Assembly: GCF_949987535.1 (NCBI RefSeq)
Contig: NC_080078.1
Coordinates: forward strand, 48,448,207-48,512,206
Length of the DNA: 64,000 nt
Direction of reading: 5' to 3'
Source: Balaenoptera acutorostrata
Taxonomy: Eukaryota > Chordata > Mammalia > Artiodactyla > Balaenopteridae
Shown: piece after piece, positions 1-11,013 of the stretch
Layout: each line of letters begins with the position of its first letter
Position numbering within the stretch: position 1 is the stretch's first letter
The notes under the pieces: generated by a model
Told to the model about the DNA's origin: nothing
The model's database searches: none
What the model saw: the letters and a program-made list of their open reading frames with translations, nothing else
Program-made: the position numbers and the translations under genes

Positions 1-875
1 CACAGCAGATGAAGGAGCAAGGTAAGAATCCAAGAGACCAAACAAATGAAGAGGAAATAGGCAGTCTACCTGAAAAAGAATTCAGAGTAATGATACTAAA
101 GATGATCCAAAATCTTGGAAATAGAATGGAGAAAATACAAGAAACGTTTAACAAGCACCTAGAAGAACTAAAGAGCAAACAAACAATGATGAACAACACA
201 ATAAATGAAATTAAAAGTTCTCTAGAAGGAATCAACAGAAGAAGAACTGAGGCAGAAGAACGGATAAGTGACCTGGAAGATAAAAGAGTGGAAATAACTA
301 CTGCAGAGCAGAATAAAGAAAACAGAATGAAAAGAATTGAGGCCAGTCTCAGAGATCTCTGGAACAACATTAAACGCACCAACATTAAAATTGTAGGGGT
401 CCCAGAAGAAAAAGAGAAAAAGAAAGGGACTGAGAAAATATTTGAAGAGATTAGAGTTGAAAACTTCCCTAATATGGGAAAGGAAATAAATAATCAAGTC
501 CAGGAAGTGCAAACAGTCTCATACAGGATAAATCCAAGGAGAAACACATCAAGACACATATTAATCAAACTACCAAAAATTTAATAGGAAGAAAAAATAT
601 TAAAAGCAGCAAGGGAAAAAAAACAAATAACACACAAGGGAATCCCCATAAGGTTAACATCTGATCTATCAGCGGAAACTCTGCAAGCCAGAAGGGAATG
701 GCAGGACATATTCAAAGTGATGAAAGGGAAAAACCTATAACTAAGATTACTCTACCCAGAAAGGATATCATTCAGATTCGACACAGAAATTAAAAACTTT
801 ACAGACAAGCAAAAGCTAAGAGAATTCAGCACCACCAAACCAGCTTTACAACAAATGCAAAAGGAACTTCTCTAG
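1..875 (+). pseudogene. L1-A ORF1 (ORF1p, RNA-binding chaperone), broken
   Basis: ORF1p is a trimeric RNA-binding nucleic-acid chaperone that coats L1 RNA. The frame is open from the window start to 584. The true start probably lies a few codons upstream, because the methionine at 9 matches an internal residue of L1-B ORF1. Visible parts are a charged, heptad-like coiled coil (about residues 25-110, with 'RISDLEDK' near its end) and the start of the RRM ('NIKIVGVPEE', near residue 125). A stop or frameshift near 582 ('KLPKI' then stop) separates it from the C-terminal domain. That domain continues in another frame to the TAG at 873-875 (LXAETLQARREW-type region around 670-705). Confidence 0.9.
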
Positions 876-933
876 GCAGGAAACACAAGAGAAGGAAAAG
901 ACCTACAGTAACAAACCCAAAACAATTAAGAAA

Positions 934-3900
934 ATGGTAATAGTAACATACATATTGATAATTACCTTAAATGTAAAAGCATTAAATACTCCAACCAAAA
1001 CACATAGACTGGCTGAATGGATACAAAAGCAAGACCATATATATGCTGCCTACAAGAGACCCACTTCAGACCTAGGGACACACACAGAGTGAAAGTGAGG
1101 GGATGAAAAAACATATTCCATGCAAATGGAAAGCAAAAGAAAGCTGGAGTAGCAATTCTCATATCAGACAAAATAGACTTTAAAATAAAGACTATTACAA
1201 GACACAAAGAGGACACTACATAATGATCAAGGGATCAATCCAACAAGAACATATAACAATTGTAAATATTTATGCACCCAACACAGGAGCACCTCAATAC
1301 ATAAGGCAAATGCTAACAGCCATAAAAGGGGAAATTAACAGTAACACATTACAGTAAAGGACTTTAACACCCCACTTTCACCAATGGACAGATCATCCAA
1401 AATGAAAACAAATAAGGAAACACAAGCTTTAAATAATACATTAAACAACATGGACTTAACTGATATTTATAGGACATTCCATCCAAAAACAACATAATAC
1501 ACTTTCTTCTCAAGTGCTCATGGAACATTCTCCAGGATAGATCATATCTTGGGTCACAAATCAAGCCTTGGTAAATTTAAGAAAATTGAAATCGTATCAA
1601 GTATCTTTTCCGACCACAACGCTATGAGACTAGATATCAATTACAGGAAAAGATCTGTAAAAAATACAAACACATGGAGGCTACACAATACATTACTTAA
1701 TAACGAAGTGATTACTGAAGAAATCAAAGGGGAAATCAAAAAATACCTAGAAACAAATGACAACGGAGACACGACGACCCAAAACCTATGGGACGCAGCA
1801 AAAGCAGTGCTAAGAGGGAAGTTTATAGCAATACAAGCCTACCTCAAGAAACAGGCAACATCTCGAATAAACAACCTAACCTTGCACCTAAAGCAATTAG
1901 AGAAAGAAGAACAAAAAAACCCCAAAGCCAGCAGAAGGAAAGAAATTATAAAGATCAGGTCAGAAATAAATGAAAAAGAAATGAAGGAAACAATAGCAAA
2001 AATCAATGAAACTAAAAGCTGGTTCTTTGAGAAGATAAACAAAATTGATAAACCATTAGCCAGACTCATCAAGAAAAAAAGGGAGAAGACCCAGATCAAT
2101 AGAATTAGAAATGAAAAAGGAGAAGTAACCACTGACACTGCAGAAATACAAAAGATCATGAGAGATTACTACAAGCAACTATATGCCAATAAAATGGACA
2201 ACCTGGAAGAAATGGACAGATTCTTAGAAATGCACAAACTGCCGAGACTGAACCAGGAAGAAATAGAAAATATGAACAGACCAATCACAAGCACTGAAAT
2301 TGAAACTGTGATTAAAAACCTTCCAACAAACAAAAGCCCAGGACCAGATGGCTTCACAGGTGAATTCTATCAAACATTTAGAGAAGAGCTAACACCTATC
2401 CTTCTCAAACTCTTCCAAAATATTGCAGAGGGAGGAACACTCCCCAACTCATTCTACGAGGCCACCATCACCCTGATACCAAAACCAGACAAAGATGTCA
2501 CAAAGAAAGAAAACTACAGGCCAATATCACTGATGAACATAGATGCAAAAATCCTCAACAAAATACTAGCAAACAGAATCCAACAGCACATTAAAAGGAT
2601 CATACACCATGATCAAGTGGGGTTTATCCCAGGAATGCAAGGATTCTTCAATATACGCAAATCAATCAATGTGATACACCATATTAACAAATTGAAGGAG
2701 AAAAACCATATGATCATCTCAATAGATGCAGAGAAAGCTTTCGACAAAATTCAACACCCATTTATGATAAAAGCCCTGCAGAAAGTAGGCATAGAGGGAA
2801 CTTTCCTCAACATAATAAAGGCCATATATGACAAACCCACAGCCAACATTGTCCTCAATGGTGAAAAACTGAAACCATTTCCACTAAGATCAGGAACAAG
2901 ACAAGGTTGCCCACTCTCACCACTATTATTCAACATAGTTTTGGAAGTGTTAGCCACAGCAATCAGAGAAGACAAAAAATAAAAGGAATCCAAATCGGAA
3001 AAGAAGAAGTTAAGCTGTCACTATTTGCAGATGACATGATACTATACATAGAGAATCCTAAAGATGCTACCAGAAAACTCCTAGAGCTAATCAATGAATT
3101 TGGTAAAGTAGCAGGATACAAAATTAATGCACAGAAATCTCTTGCATTTCTATACACTAATGACGAAAAATCTGAAAGTGAAATTAAGAAAACACTCCCA
3201 TTTACCATTGCAACAAAAAGAATAAAATATCTAGGAATAAACCTACCTAAGGAGACAAAAGACCTGTATGCAGAAAATTATAAGACACTGATGAAAGAAA
3301 TTAAAGATGATACAAATAGATGGAGAGATATACCATGTTCCTGGATTGGAAGAATCAACATTGTGAAAATGACTCTACTACCCAAAGCAATCTACAGATT
3401 CAATGCAATCCCTATCAAACTACCACCGGCATTTTTCACAGAACTAGAACAAAAAATTTCACAATTTGTATGGAAACACAAAAGACCCCGAATAGCCAAA
3501 GCAATCTTCAGAACAAAAAATGGAGCTGGGGGAATCAGGCTCCCTGACTTCAGACTATATTACAAAGCTTCAGTAATCAAGACAGTTTGGTACTGGCACA
3601 AAAACAGAAATATAGATCAATGGAACAGGATAGAAAGCCCAGAGATAAACCCACACACATATGGTCAACTTATCTTTGATAAAGGAGGCAAGCATATACA
3701 GTGGAGAAAAGACAGCCTCTTCAATAAGTGGTGCTGGGAAAATTGGACAGGAACATGTAAAAGTATGAAATTAGAACACTCCCTGACACCATGCACAAAA
3801 ATAAACTCAAAATGGATTAAAGACCTAAGTGTAAGGGCAGACACTATCAAACTCTTAGAGGAAAACATAGGCAGAACACTCTATGACATACATCACAGCA

Positions 3901-3979
3901 AGATTCTTTTTGACCCAGCTCCCAGAGAAATGGAAATAAGAACACAAATAAACAAATGGGACCTAATGAAACTGAAAAG
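934..3979 (+). pseudogene. L1-A ORF2 (endonuclease/reverse transcriptase), frameshifted and 3'-truncated
   Basis: ORF2p nicks target DNA and reverse-transcribes L1 RNA. The ATG at 934 follows the inter-ORF spacer. The endonuclease N-terminus reads 'LNVKALN' where L1-C has 'LNVNGLN', so a conserved active-site segment is altered. Frameshifts and stops run through about 1040-1500. From 1549 to 2982 one frame is open for 477 codons. It covers the endonuclease 'SDH' motif, the linker, and RT motifs up to '[15 protein letters not shown]'. A shift near 2978 passes to the frame 2907-3998, with the catalytic 'FADD' intact at about 3027. The Cys-rich C-terminus is missing because the element ends at 3979, and the last residues of the open frame are flanking DNA. 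Confidence 0.92.
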
Positions 3980-4264
3980 AGCAGCCTGGGAGGAATGAGA
4001 GGAATGGAATGGTGTCTGTGAACTTTCAACTCTCAGGGTGTCTGAGAGTGTTGGGGTAGAGGTGAAAAGCAATGGGAGCGAGAAAAGGATCCCACTCTCT
4101 CTTTTAGTGTTGGTACAAGTTGTACCAATAAGTGCTAGACACCAATTTTCTAATGAGCTTGTAATATCCTTTTATTATTCAAAAGGAAGCTGGTAGGTAC
4201 TTTAATTTTACTCTTTGAAGTGCTAAAATTGTCTATTTCACAATATCTGAGGATGAGATAACAA
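3980..4264. other. Unassigned single-copy-like DNA after the L1-A break
   Basis: No L1 similarity, A-tail or TSD is visible after the break. No ORF of note and no repeat family that I recognise. Confidence 0.5.
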
Positions 4265-4480
4265 AAGGAAAGCTGGGAGCTCCTCATACCTGGATTCTGA
4301 TCCCAGATTCAGTGCTTACTAACTGTGCAACTTTATGCAAATTACTCAACCTCTCTGGGCTTCACTTTCCGCCACTGAAAAATAGAGATGAATATACCTT
4401 CATTTCCAGGGTTTATGTGAGGAATAAATGACATAGTACATAGAAAGTGCCTAGCAAGGGCATTTGAAATTGTTAGCTTC
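4265..4480 (+). repeat. MIR SINE remnant
   Basis: Ancient tRNA-derived MIR in sense orientation. The diagnostic order is present: '...gattctgatcccag', 'gtgcaactttatgcaaattactcaacctctctgggc', a diverged 'cactgaaaaatagagatgaata' core, and a tail with 'aggaataaatgacatagtacatagaaagtgcctagc'. It is heavily mutated, as expected for this age. Confidence 0.8.
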
Positions 4481-5265
4481 TATAGCCCCCAAGCTTCAGT
4501 CTATTTTCCTTCATACACAAAGCAGGTACAGCTTACCCATGAAGGAAGGATATATGAAGCTTAACTTTTTCTATGAATGAAAAACAAGAGAAATTGGGCT
4601 CAATTTAAAAAAAAAATGTTTACTGAACAACAACTGTGTGCTTGGTGCTTTATTTGGAACTACAAGAATATTGCACTAGCACTTATGGCTGGTGGCCACG
4701 TTAATCTTTTTCTAAAAGATCATGGTTATTTCATATCTACTGAGGACTTACAGTAAGCCAAATAATATCAGGGCATGCATAAGGTTCTATGTATTCAGGT
4801 TATAAGAGTAATGAGGAGTAATTTATCTCTTAAAAATGTGACGGACCTGGAGGCTCCAGCCATTAACTGCCATCATTTGTACCTGATCTGGAGAAAAGGA
4901 CTCCTCTGCCAATGTCCTTTGACCATACTCAGAAGCTGCTTTAATAGGAGGCCAGAAAAAAGGACAAACCTGTTCTTAGGTGTGCTTTGTGTACACACAT
5001 TCATTGGCTCACTGAGATCTTTGTGCCAGGTTCCAAATCCATTCACAGTCTGCACACTGTGATAATGCACCTCCCTCCTGGGATGGACTATCTACATACC
5101 GACACCCCAACCAAACCTTACTGATGACACTTCCTCTTCTGCTCACTGCTGAATGTGGTTTTCTGAATATCACCCCTAGCATATGCTCGTGGATTTAGAA
5201 TTTTGCTTCTCTCCACATATGACTTAACATGTTAGGCTCTGACCTCACCCTCAGCCTGAGAGACA
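4481..5265. other. Unassigned DNA between two MIRs
   Basis: Ordinary AT-rich sequence with a short A9 run near 4607. I see no gene, RNA gene or recognisable repeat. The short ORFs on both strands around 4775-5070 lie opposite each other and have no features. Confidence 0.4.
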
Positions 5266-5269
5266 ACAA

Positions 5270-5475
5270 AACAGTGACTGAGGTGCCCTTGGGCAGACTA
5301 CCTGTGTTCAAATCCTGACTCTCTCATTCATCTAACTATGTACCCTTGAGAAAGCTTCTTAACCTCTCTCTGCCTCAGTTTTCCCAGCTACAAAATGGGG
5401 ATAATATATCAGTATCTCAGAGAATTATGAAAAATAAATTAATTGGTACCTATAAAGCAATTAGAAAAGAGCCTA
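5270..5475 (+). repeat. MIR SINE remnant
   Basis: Sense MIR. It shows 'ctgtgttcaaatcctgact', 'gagaaagcttcttaacctctctctgcctcag', 'tacaaaatggggataata' and the downstream 'attatgaaaaataaattaat...' segment. It is among the better preserved MIR copies in the window. Confidence 0.85.
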
Positions 5476-5479
5476 AAGT

Positions 5480-7734
5480 ATTGCGATGCTCAGCAAAGGT
5501 CAAACAATGATTGCGTTTAGATGTTCTATTAAGGACACGCTGCCTCCTTACTGCCTAATCCGGCCCCTCCACAGGGATGGGTAGCCAGTGTAATATCTAG
5601 AAAGGTGTCATTTTGTTTTTTCCTTGGCTCTGTCTGGCATATGCTGTCATGGAACTGTTCACTATAGACTTGATAAGACATGCTACATGGAATGTGCACA
5701 AGAGCTTTCCTGAGCTTACAAATGCTTGATAATTTTCCTAACAGGATATGTAATTTATTGTCAAGTGCCAAATGATAGAATACATATTGTCACTTTCTAG
5801 AGTATGTTGTTTAAAACAGTCATGGTTTCCAATGAAAAAAGTGAATTGGGACAATCTACCCCCTAAAGAGTTAAGTTCTTAACTCCTCTTGAGTTAGCAG
5901 TTTGTCTATTATATCTACAATTTTCCCAATGTCAGAAATCCCCAGGAGGACTCTTAGCCAAAGCTTAACTGAACTGTGTTTTCTTTAAAACAGGCAATGC
6001 CAGAGTATGTATCATGAACCTTCATCTGCGTTCATCAGCAAGGGAGAATAATAGCATAGGGGGGTATAGCCAAAAAAAGCTTTCCTAACATAGTTTAGAC
6101 ATATGTTTTCAATCAAATTAACCAGCTGACATAGTCTTTATAGTGAACTTATAGATGAAAAAGTAAAAGACTGGAGAGAAACAGCTAAATGATTGGCTAA
6201 AAAGACAGAAAGCAAGGGAATTATTAAGCTTCCAGTTAACTTCACTTTGTTTCAAACTGAATGTGTATCAGTATTGCCTACAATTAGTATTCCACCCTAT
6301 GCAAAAGAACATAAAAGGTGACAAGTTTTATCACAATAGATGAAGCATACAGTTTATGGTCTGTATGCAAAATTCAGTCAACTGAACTGAAAGACTCTCT
6401 CTGCAGACATTTAAGCTGAAGAGGAATCCTCAGCATGTCTCCAAAGATAGCCCGCTGACGAGCCAAAACATACCATCAATACATATGAAGGCCAATGCAC
6501 TTTATATTTGGGGTCATGCATAGTTTCTTCAATTTGAGAAGGGATTTCCTTGCTGAAAAATAATTCGTGAAAAAGAGAGGAGATAAGGTTGTTTTTACTT
6601 GGTGGTATCTGTTTGATTTGAACACTTAATAAAATAATTTAAAATAATGGACAAAAATACTTCTTCTGAAATAAATGCTCTGAACATTAAGCATGTGACA
6701 GTAATGAAAACTGTATGAGCTCATGTCCCTTGAATTGGAAGAATTTTTTACGTTGCTTTAAATGCTTGCAATAGGAAAGGTGTATAATTTGGCTTTCTCC
6801 ACTTAGGAATTATGTAAAGCTAAACTTAGTAGTACATGAGGATAAACAAAGAGCCCCATTTTCCATTTTTTCACAAAAATCATGTCAGTTGACCATTTTT
6901 AGAAGAAAATAATTGAATGATTAACACCTGAATGTTATCTGCCATCCAATAGAGCATTTTTATAGATCCAGTAAGTAAAACTATTTCAATGTAAGAATTT
7001 CTTTATGTTATGAATATATGTGGCCCAAAGTCTCCTTTTGACCTACACTCACTATCTCTAGAGTAGACTTGCATACTTCTGCTGGCATATAAATATTCCA
7101 TATGGAAATTCTGATCCAATATGATTTAAATTCAAGGTCATATGTATTTTCAAATACTGTATGTAAAAAGTGACAAGAATATTTCCCAAAGTCTAAATTC
7201 TAAATTCATGTATTTCTGTGCCTTTTTAGAATGCTTAATGTGTTGAACTGAAGTCTATGATTTTTCAAAGTACTTAATATAGAAACAGAAAAATTGTTAT
7301 CAGATAGGAAGGCTAATCCAAAATTTTAAAATAACACAAGTGATAAATGAAATGGCATGTCACTTTGAAGAAGCCAAGTCAAAGCTAAAAAGAGAGAACA
7401 TACAAATTTTCATCTCCTCAACACTCAGGATAGAATTTAATGACCTTTAATCTGCCTTTTAAGACTAACACTACGTGTCTTCTGATTTTAACACAAATGA
7501 CTAAGGTTACTAAGACGTAATTTTAAGCAGTCGTATTGTTCAAATGAATATTAAGGTTTATGACATCTACTGTAGGTCCCTAACATAAATTAACATACAT
7601 TTTGTGAAGGAATCAATTTGGGTTGCCTCCATTAAGTTTATGTGAAAGACCATTACTAGACAATGTATTAGCACAAGTATCGGTAAAATTAAAAACTATA
7701 CGCAAAGACATTTTTTCATCTGTTTTTCCTTCTG
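5480..7734. other. 2.25 kb of AT-rich unassigned DNA
   Basis: No coding potential or RNA gene is evident. An 18-bp near-perfect palindrome (arms gagttaag/cttaactc, 2-bp centre) lies at 5868-5885. The rest looks like neutrally evolving intergenic or intronic DNA. Confidence 0.4.
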
Positions 7735-7827
7735 CCACAGGGCATCTCCCTGAAATGGTATCCCAACTCTTCATCCAACTCAAATACATCATCCCACAGG
7801 TTAGAGTTCAAGCATCACTTGTTCAGG
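7735..7827 (+). repeat. L2 LINE 3' region, left half (split by the composite L1)
   Basis: 'ccaactcttcatccaactcaaatacatcat...gttcaagcatcacttgttcagg' resembles the L2 3' region ('...caaatgtcacctcctcag'). The match resumes at 16164 with 'tcacttgctcaggaaagccttccctgacc', the expected next L2 segment. The two halves rejoin cleanly once the L1 assembly and one TSD copy are removed. Confidence 0.75.
7814..7827. repeat. Target-site duplication, left copy
   Basis: 'atcacttgttcagg' directly precedes the L1-B 5' end. It matches 'atcacttgctcagg' at 16163-16176, directly after the L1-C A-tail, with one mismatch in 14. It shows that the outer boundaries of the L1-B/L1-C assembly belong to one integration event. 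Confidence 0.85.
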
Positions 7828-8230
7828 GAGATGGAGTCAAGATGGCAGTGTGGGAAGACGCAGAGTTAGAGTCTCCTCAGAACTAGGGCCCTTGCCGGCC
7901 ACTGGTGAGGGACTCTGAAGCCCAAGGAGATGGGAGGAACCCCAAAGTGAAGTGGCGGCTTGCAGGATATTAGTTCACGAGCCCGGGGTCGGGCCGAAGC
8001 TCCTGAGGTGGGAGCTCCAAGTCCATACCACTGGACTAACAGAGAACCTCAGACCCCAGGGAATATTCATCAGAGTGAGGTCTCACAGAGGTCCTCATCT
8101 CAGCACCAAGACCCAGATATACCCAACAGCCTACAAACTCCAGTGCTGGAAGCCTCAAGCCAAACAACCAGTAAGACAGGAACACAATCCCACTCATTTA
8201 AAAAAAAAAAAAAAGAGATGGCAAAAAAAT
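7828..8230 (+). promoter_or_regulatory. L1-B 5' UTR/internal promoter with a YY1-like site
   Basis: A 403-bp leader upstream of ORF1, GC-richer than its surroundings and ending in an A-rich run (A14 starting near 8201). 'caagatggc' at 7838-7846, about 10 bp from the element's start, matches the YY1 core that positions transcription initiation in human L1. That this site works the same way here is inferred by analogy. Confidence 0.65.
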
Positions 8231-9117
8231 ATGTCACAAATAAAAGAGCAAGGTAAAAACCTACAAGACCAAATAAATAAAGAGGAAATAGGCAATCTAT
8301 CTGAAAAAGAATTCAGAGTAATGATAGTAAACATGATCCAGAACCTCAGAAATAGAATGGAGGCACGGATTGAGAAAATACAAGAAATGTTTAACAAAGA
8401 TCTAGAAGAACTAAAGAACAAACAAACAGAGATGAACAACACAATAACTGAAATTAAAAATACACTAGAAGGAATCAATAACGGAATAACTGAGGCAGAA
8501 GAATGAATAAGTGAGGTGGAAGACAAAATGGTGGAAATAACTGCTGAGGACCAGAATAAAGAAAAAAGAATGAAAAGAACTGAAGACAATCTCAGAGACC
8601 TCTGGGACAACCCTAAATGCACCAACATTCAAATTATAGAGGTCCCAGAAGAAGAAGAGAAAAAGAAAGGGTCTGAGAAAATATATGAAGAGACTATAGT
8701 TGAAAACTTCCCTAACATGGGAAAGGATATAGTCACCCAAGTCCAGGAAGTGCAGAGAGTCCCATACAGGATAAACCCTAGGAAAAACACACCGACACAT
8801 ATTAATCAAACTAAAAAAAATTGAATTCAAAGAAAAAATATTAAAAGCAGCAAGGGAAAAACAAAAAAATAACATACAAAGGAATCCCCATAAGGTTATC
8901 AGCTGATTTTTCAGTGGAAACTCTGCAGGCCAGAAGGGAGTGGCAGGATATACTTAAAGTGATGAAAGAGAAAAACCTACAACCAAGATTACTCTACCCA
9001 GAAAGGATTTCATTCAGATTCAATGGAGCAGTCAAAAGCTTTTCAGACAAGTAAAAGCTAAGAGAATTCAGCACCACCAAACCAGTTTTACAACAAATGC
9101 TAAAGAAACTTCTCTAG
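8231..9117 (+). pseudogene. L1-B ORF1, with one premature stop and one frameshift
   Basis: Encodes the L1 RNA-binding protein. I chose the ATG at 8231 because 'MSQIKEQGKN' fits the family N-terminus; the frame is open upstream only by chance. The coiled coil covers residues about 25-110. A TGA at 8504-8506 falls where L1-C has CGG (Arg, 'EERISDLED'), so a CpG-type transition is likely. The same frame reopens through the RRM ('NIQIIEVPEEEE') to a stop at 8822-8824 in an A-rich stretch, where a small indel shifts the frame. The C-terminal domain ('ETLQARREW' equivalent) then runs to the TAG at 9115-9117. Confidence 0.9.
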
Positions 9118-9175
9118 GCAGGAAACTCAAGAGAAGAAAAAGACCCACAAAAACAAACCCAAAACAATTAAGAAA

Positions 9176-10151
9176 ATGGTAACAGGAAGATACAAATCGA
9201 TAATAACCTTGAATATAAATGGATTAAATGCCCCAACCAAAAGACACAGACTGGCTGAATGGATACAAAAACAAGACCCATACATATTCTGCCTAAAAGA
9301 GACCCACTTCAGACCTAGGGAAACAGACAGACTGAAAATGAAGGGATGGAAAAAGATATTCCATACAAATGGGAATCAAAAGAAAGCTGGAGTAGCAATA
9401 CTCATATCAGATAAAATAGACTTTAAAAAAAAAGACTGTTACTAGAGATAAGGAGGAACACTATATAATGATCAAAGGATCAATCAAAGAAAAAGATATA
9501 ACAATTATAAATGTTTATGCACCCAACATAGGAGCACCTCAATACATAAGGAAAATGCTAACAACCATGAAAGGAGAAATTGACCGTAGCACAATAATAG
9601 TAAGGGACTTTAACACCACACTTACACCAATGGACAGATCATCCAAACAGAAAATAAATAAGAAAACACAAGCTTTAAATGACACAATAGACCAGATAGA
9701 TCTAACTGATGTTTATAGAGCATTCCACCCGAAAGTGGTAGAATACACTTTCTTCTCAAGTGCACATAGAACATTCTCCAGGATAGATCACATCTTGGGT
9801 CACAAATCAAGCCTTGGAAAATTTAAGAAAACTGAAATTGTATCAAGCATCTTTTCTGACCACAAACACTATGAGATTGGAAATCAATTACAGGAAAAAA
9901 ACTGTAAAAATAAAACAAATACATGGAGGCTAAATACTGCACTACTAAATAACAAAGAGATCACTGAAGAAATCAAGGAAGAAAGTAAAAAATACACAGA
10001 AACAATTGAAAACGAAAACACAATGACCCAAAACCTATGGGATGCAGCAAAAGCAGTTCTAAGAGAGAAGTTTATAGCAATACAAACTCACCTCAAGAAC
10101 AAGAAAAATCTCAAATAAACAATCTAACCCTACACTTAAAACAACTAGAGA
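9176..10151 (+). pseudogene. L1-B ORF2, endonuclease domain only
   Basis: Starts at the ATG at 9176, 'MVTGRYKSIITLNINGLNAPTKRHRLAEW'-type. The conserved 'LNINGLN' and 'KETHFRPR' endonuclease segments are present, the latter having lost the usual Gln. A run of nine A's near 9425-9435 shifts the frame. It continues at 9468-10118 with 'FNTTLTPMDRSS', '[13 protein letters not shown]' and 'SIFSDH'. A small indel then follows, and the ORF is cut at about 10150 by the L1-C 5' UTR. No RT domain remains. Confidence 0.92.
10138..10151. repeat. Candidate left TSD of the nested L1-C insertion
   Basis: The 14 bp 'aaaacaactagaga' of L1-B ORF2 directly precede the L1-C 5' UTR. The bases before it are 'tt', so the sequence reads TT/AAAA, the L1 endonuclease preference, at the expected distance from the junction. 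The matching right copy is absent, which fits later loss of B's 3' part. Confidence 0.55.
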
Positions 10152-11013
10152 GACTCCCTCTTGCGAGAGCACCAGAATCACAACTGGCTGCTGGACAATC
10201 ATCAACAGGAAGACACTGGACTTCACCAAGGAGGATACCCCACGTCCAAGGACAGAGGAGAAGCCACAGTGAGACGGTAGGAGGGGCGCAATCAGAGTAA
10301 AATCAAATCCCATAACTGCTGGGTGGGTGACTCACAGACTGGCAAACACTTATACCACAGAAGTCCACCCACTGGAGTGAATGTTCTGAGCCCCACGTCA
10401 GGCTTCCCAACCTGGGGGTCCGGCAACGGGAGGAGGAATTCATAGAGAACCAGACTCTGAAGCCTACTGCGAATTGATTGCAGGACTTCGACAGGACTGG
10501 GGGAAACAGAGACCCCACTCTTGGAGGGCGCACACGGAATAGTGTGTGCATCGGTACCCGGGGGAAGGAGCAGTGACCCTGGGGAGACTGAACCTGACCT
10601 ACCTGCTAGTGTTGGAGGGTCTCCTGCAGAGGCGGGGATTGGCTCTGTTTCACCGTGGGGACAAGGACACTGGCAGCAGAGGTTCTGGGAAGTACTCCTT
10701 GGCGTGAGCCCTCCCAGAGTCTGCCATTAGCCCCACCAAAGAGCCCAGGTAGGCTCCAGTGTTGGGTTGCCTCAGGCAAAACAACCAACGGGGGGGGGGG
10801 GGGGAGAACCAGCCCCACCCATCAACAGTCAAGTGGATTAAACTTTTACGAAGCTCTGACCACCACAGCAACAGTGAGCTATACCCACCACCAGAGCCTC
10901 CCATCAAGCCTCTTAGATAGCCTCAACCACCAGAGGGCAGACAACAGAAGCAAGAAGAACTACAATCCTGCAGCCTGTGGAACAAAAACCACATTTACAG
11001 AAAGATACACAAG
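10152..11013 (+). promoter_or_regulatory. L1-C 5' UTR with a 15-bp G tract
   Basis: An 862-bp GC-rich leader, the largest GC-rich block in the window. It carries an uninterrupted run of 15 G (10790-10804), a potential G-quadruplex and a likely slippage or sequencing-error site. L1 5' UTRs contain a Pol II internal promoter; no single factor site stands out here. It has no visible similarity to the L1-B 5' UTR, so it is a separate promoter type. Confidence 0.8.

Larger units (their letters stand above)
1..3979 (+). mobile_element. L1 LINE copy A, 5' cut by window edge, 3' end deleted
   Basis: A young cetartiodactyl-type L1 retrotransposon. ORF1, the inter-ORF spacer with its 'cccaaaacaattaag' motif, and ORF2 follow in the normal order. 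The 5' UTR lies off the window. Homology to L1-C stops abruptly at about 3979, inside the ORF2 C-terminal region just after 'cctaatgaaactgaaaag'. L1-C at the same point continues into the ORF2 end, a 3' UTR and an A-tail. Here the sequence changes to unrelated DNA with no A-tail, so the 3' end was probably removed by a deletion rather than lost at integration, because reverse transcription starts from the 3' end. The copy is inactive. Confidence 0.96.
7828..10151 (+). mobile_element. L1 LINE copy B, 5'-complete, cut in ORF2 by a second L1
   Basis: The element begins 'ggagatggagtcaagatggc', a full-length L1 5' end. It has a 5' UTR (7828-8230), ORF1 (8231-9117), a spacer and ORF2 from 9176. At about 10148-10151, where ORF2 should continue 'aactagagaaagaag...', the sequence changes to a different L1 5' UTR. 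The remaining ORF2, 3' UTR and A-tail of B are not present as separate sequence. Its 5' UTR is unlike that of L1-C, so the two are different subfamilies and not a simple tandem duplication. Confidence 0.93.

Noticed and set aside
1839..2159. Leu/Ile/Phe-rich antisense ORFs opposite L1 ORF2 (also 13119-12910 and 63425-63138)
   Set aside because: The hydrophobic 'membrane-like' composition is the mirror of Lys/Glu/Ile-rich ORF2 codons, not real transmembrane segments.
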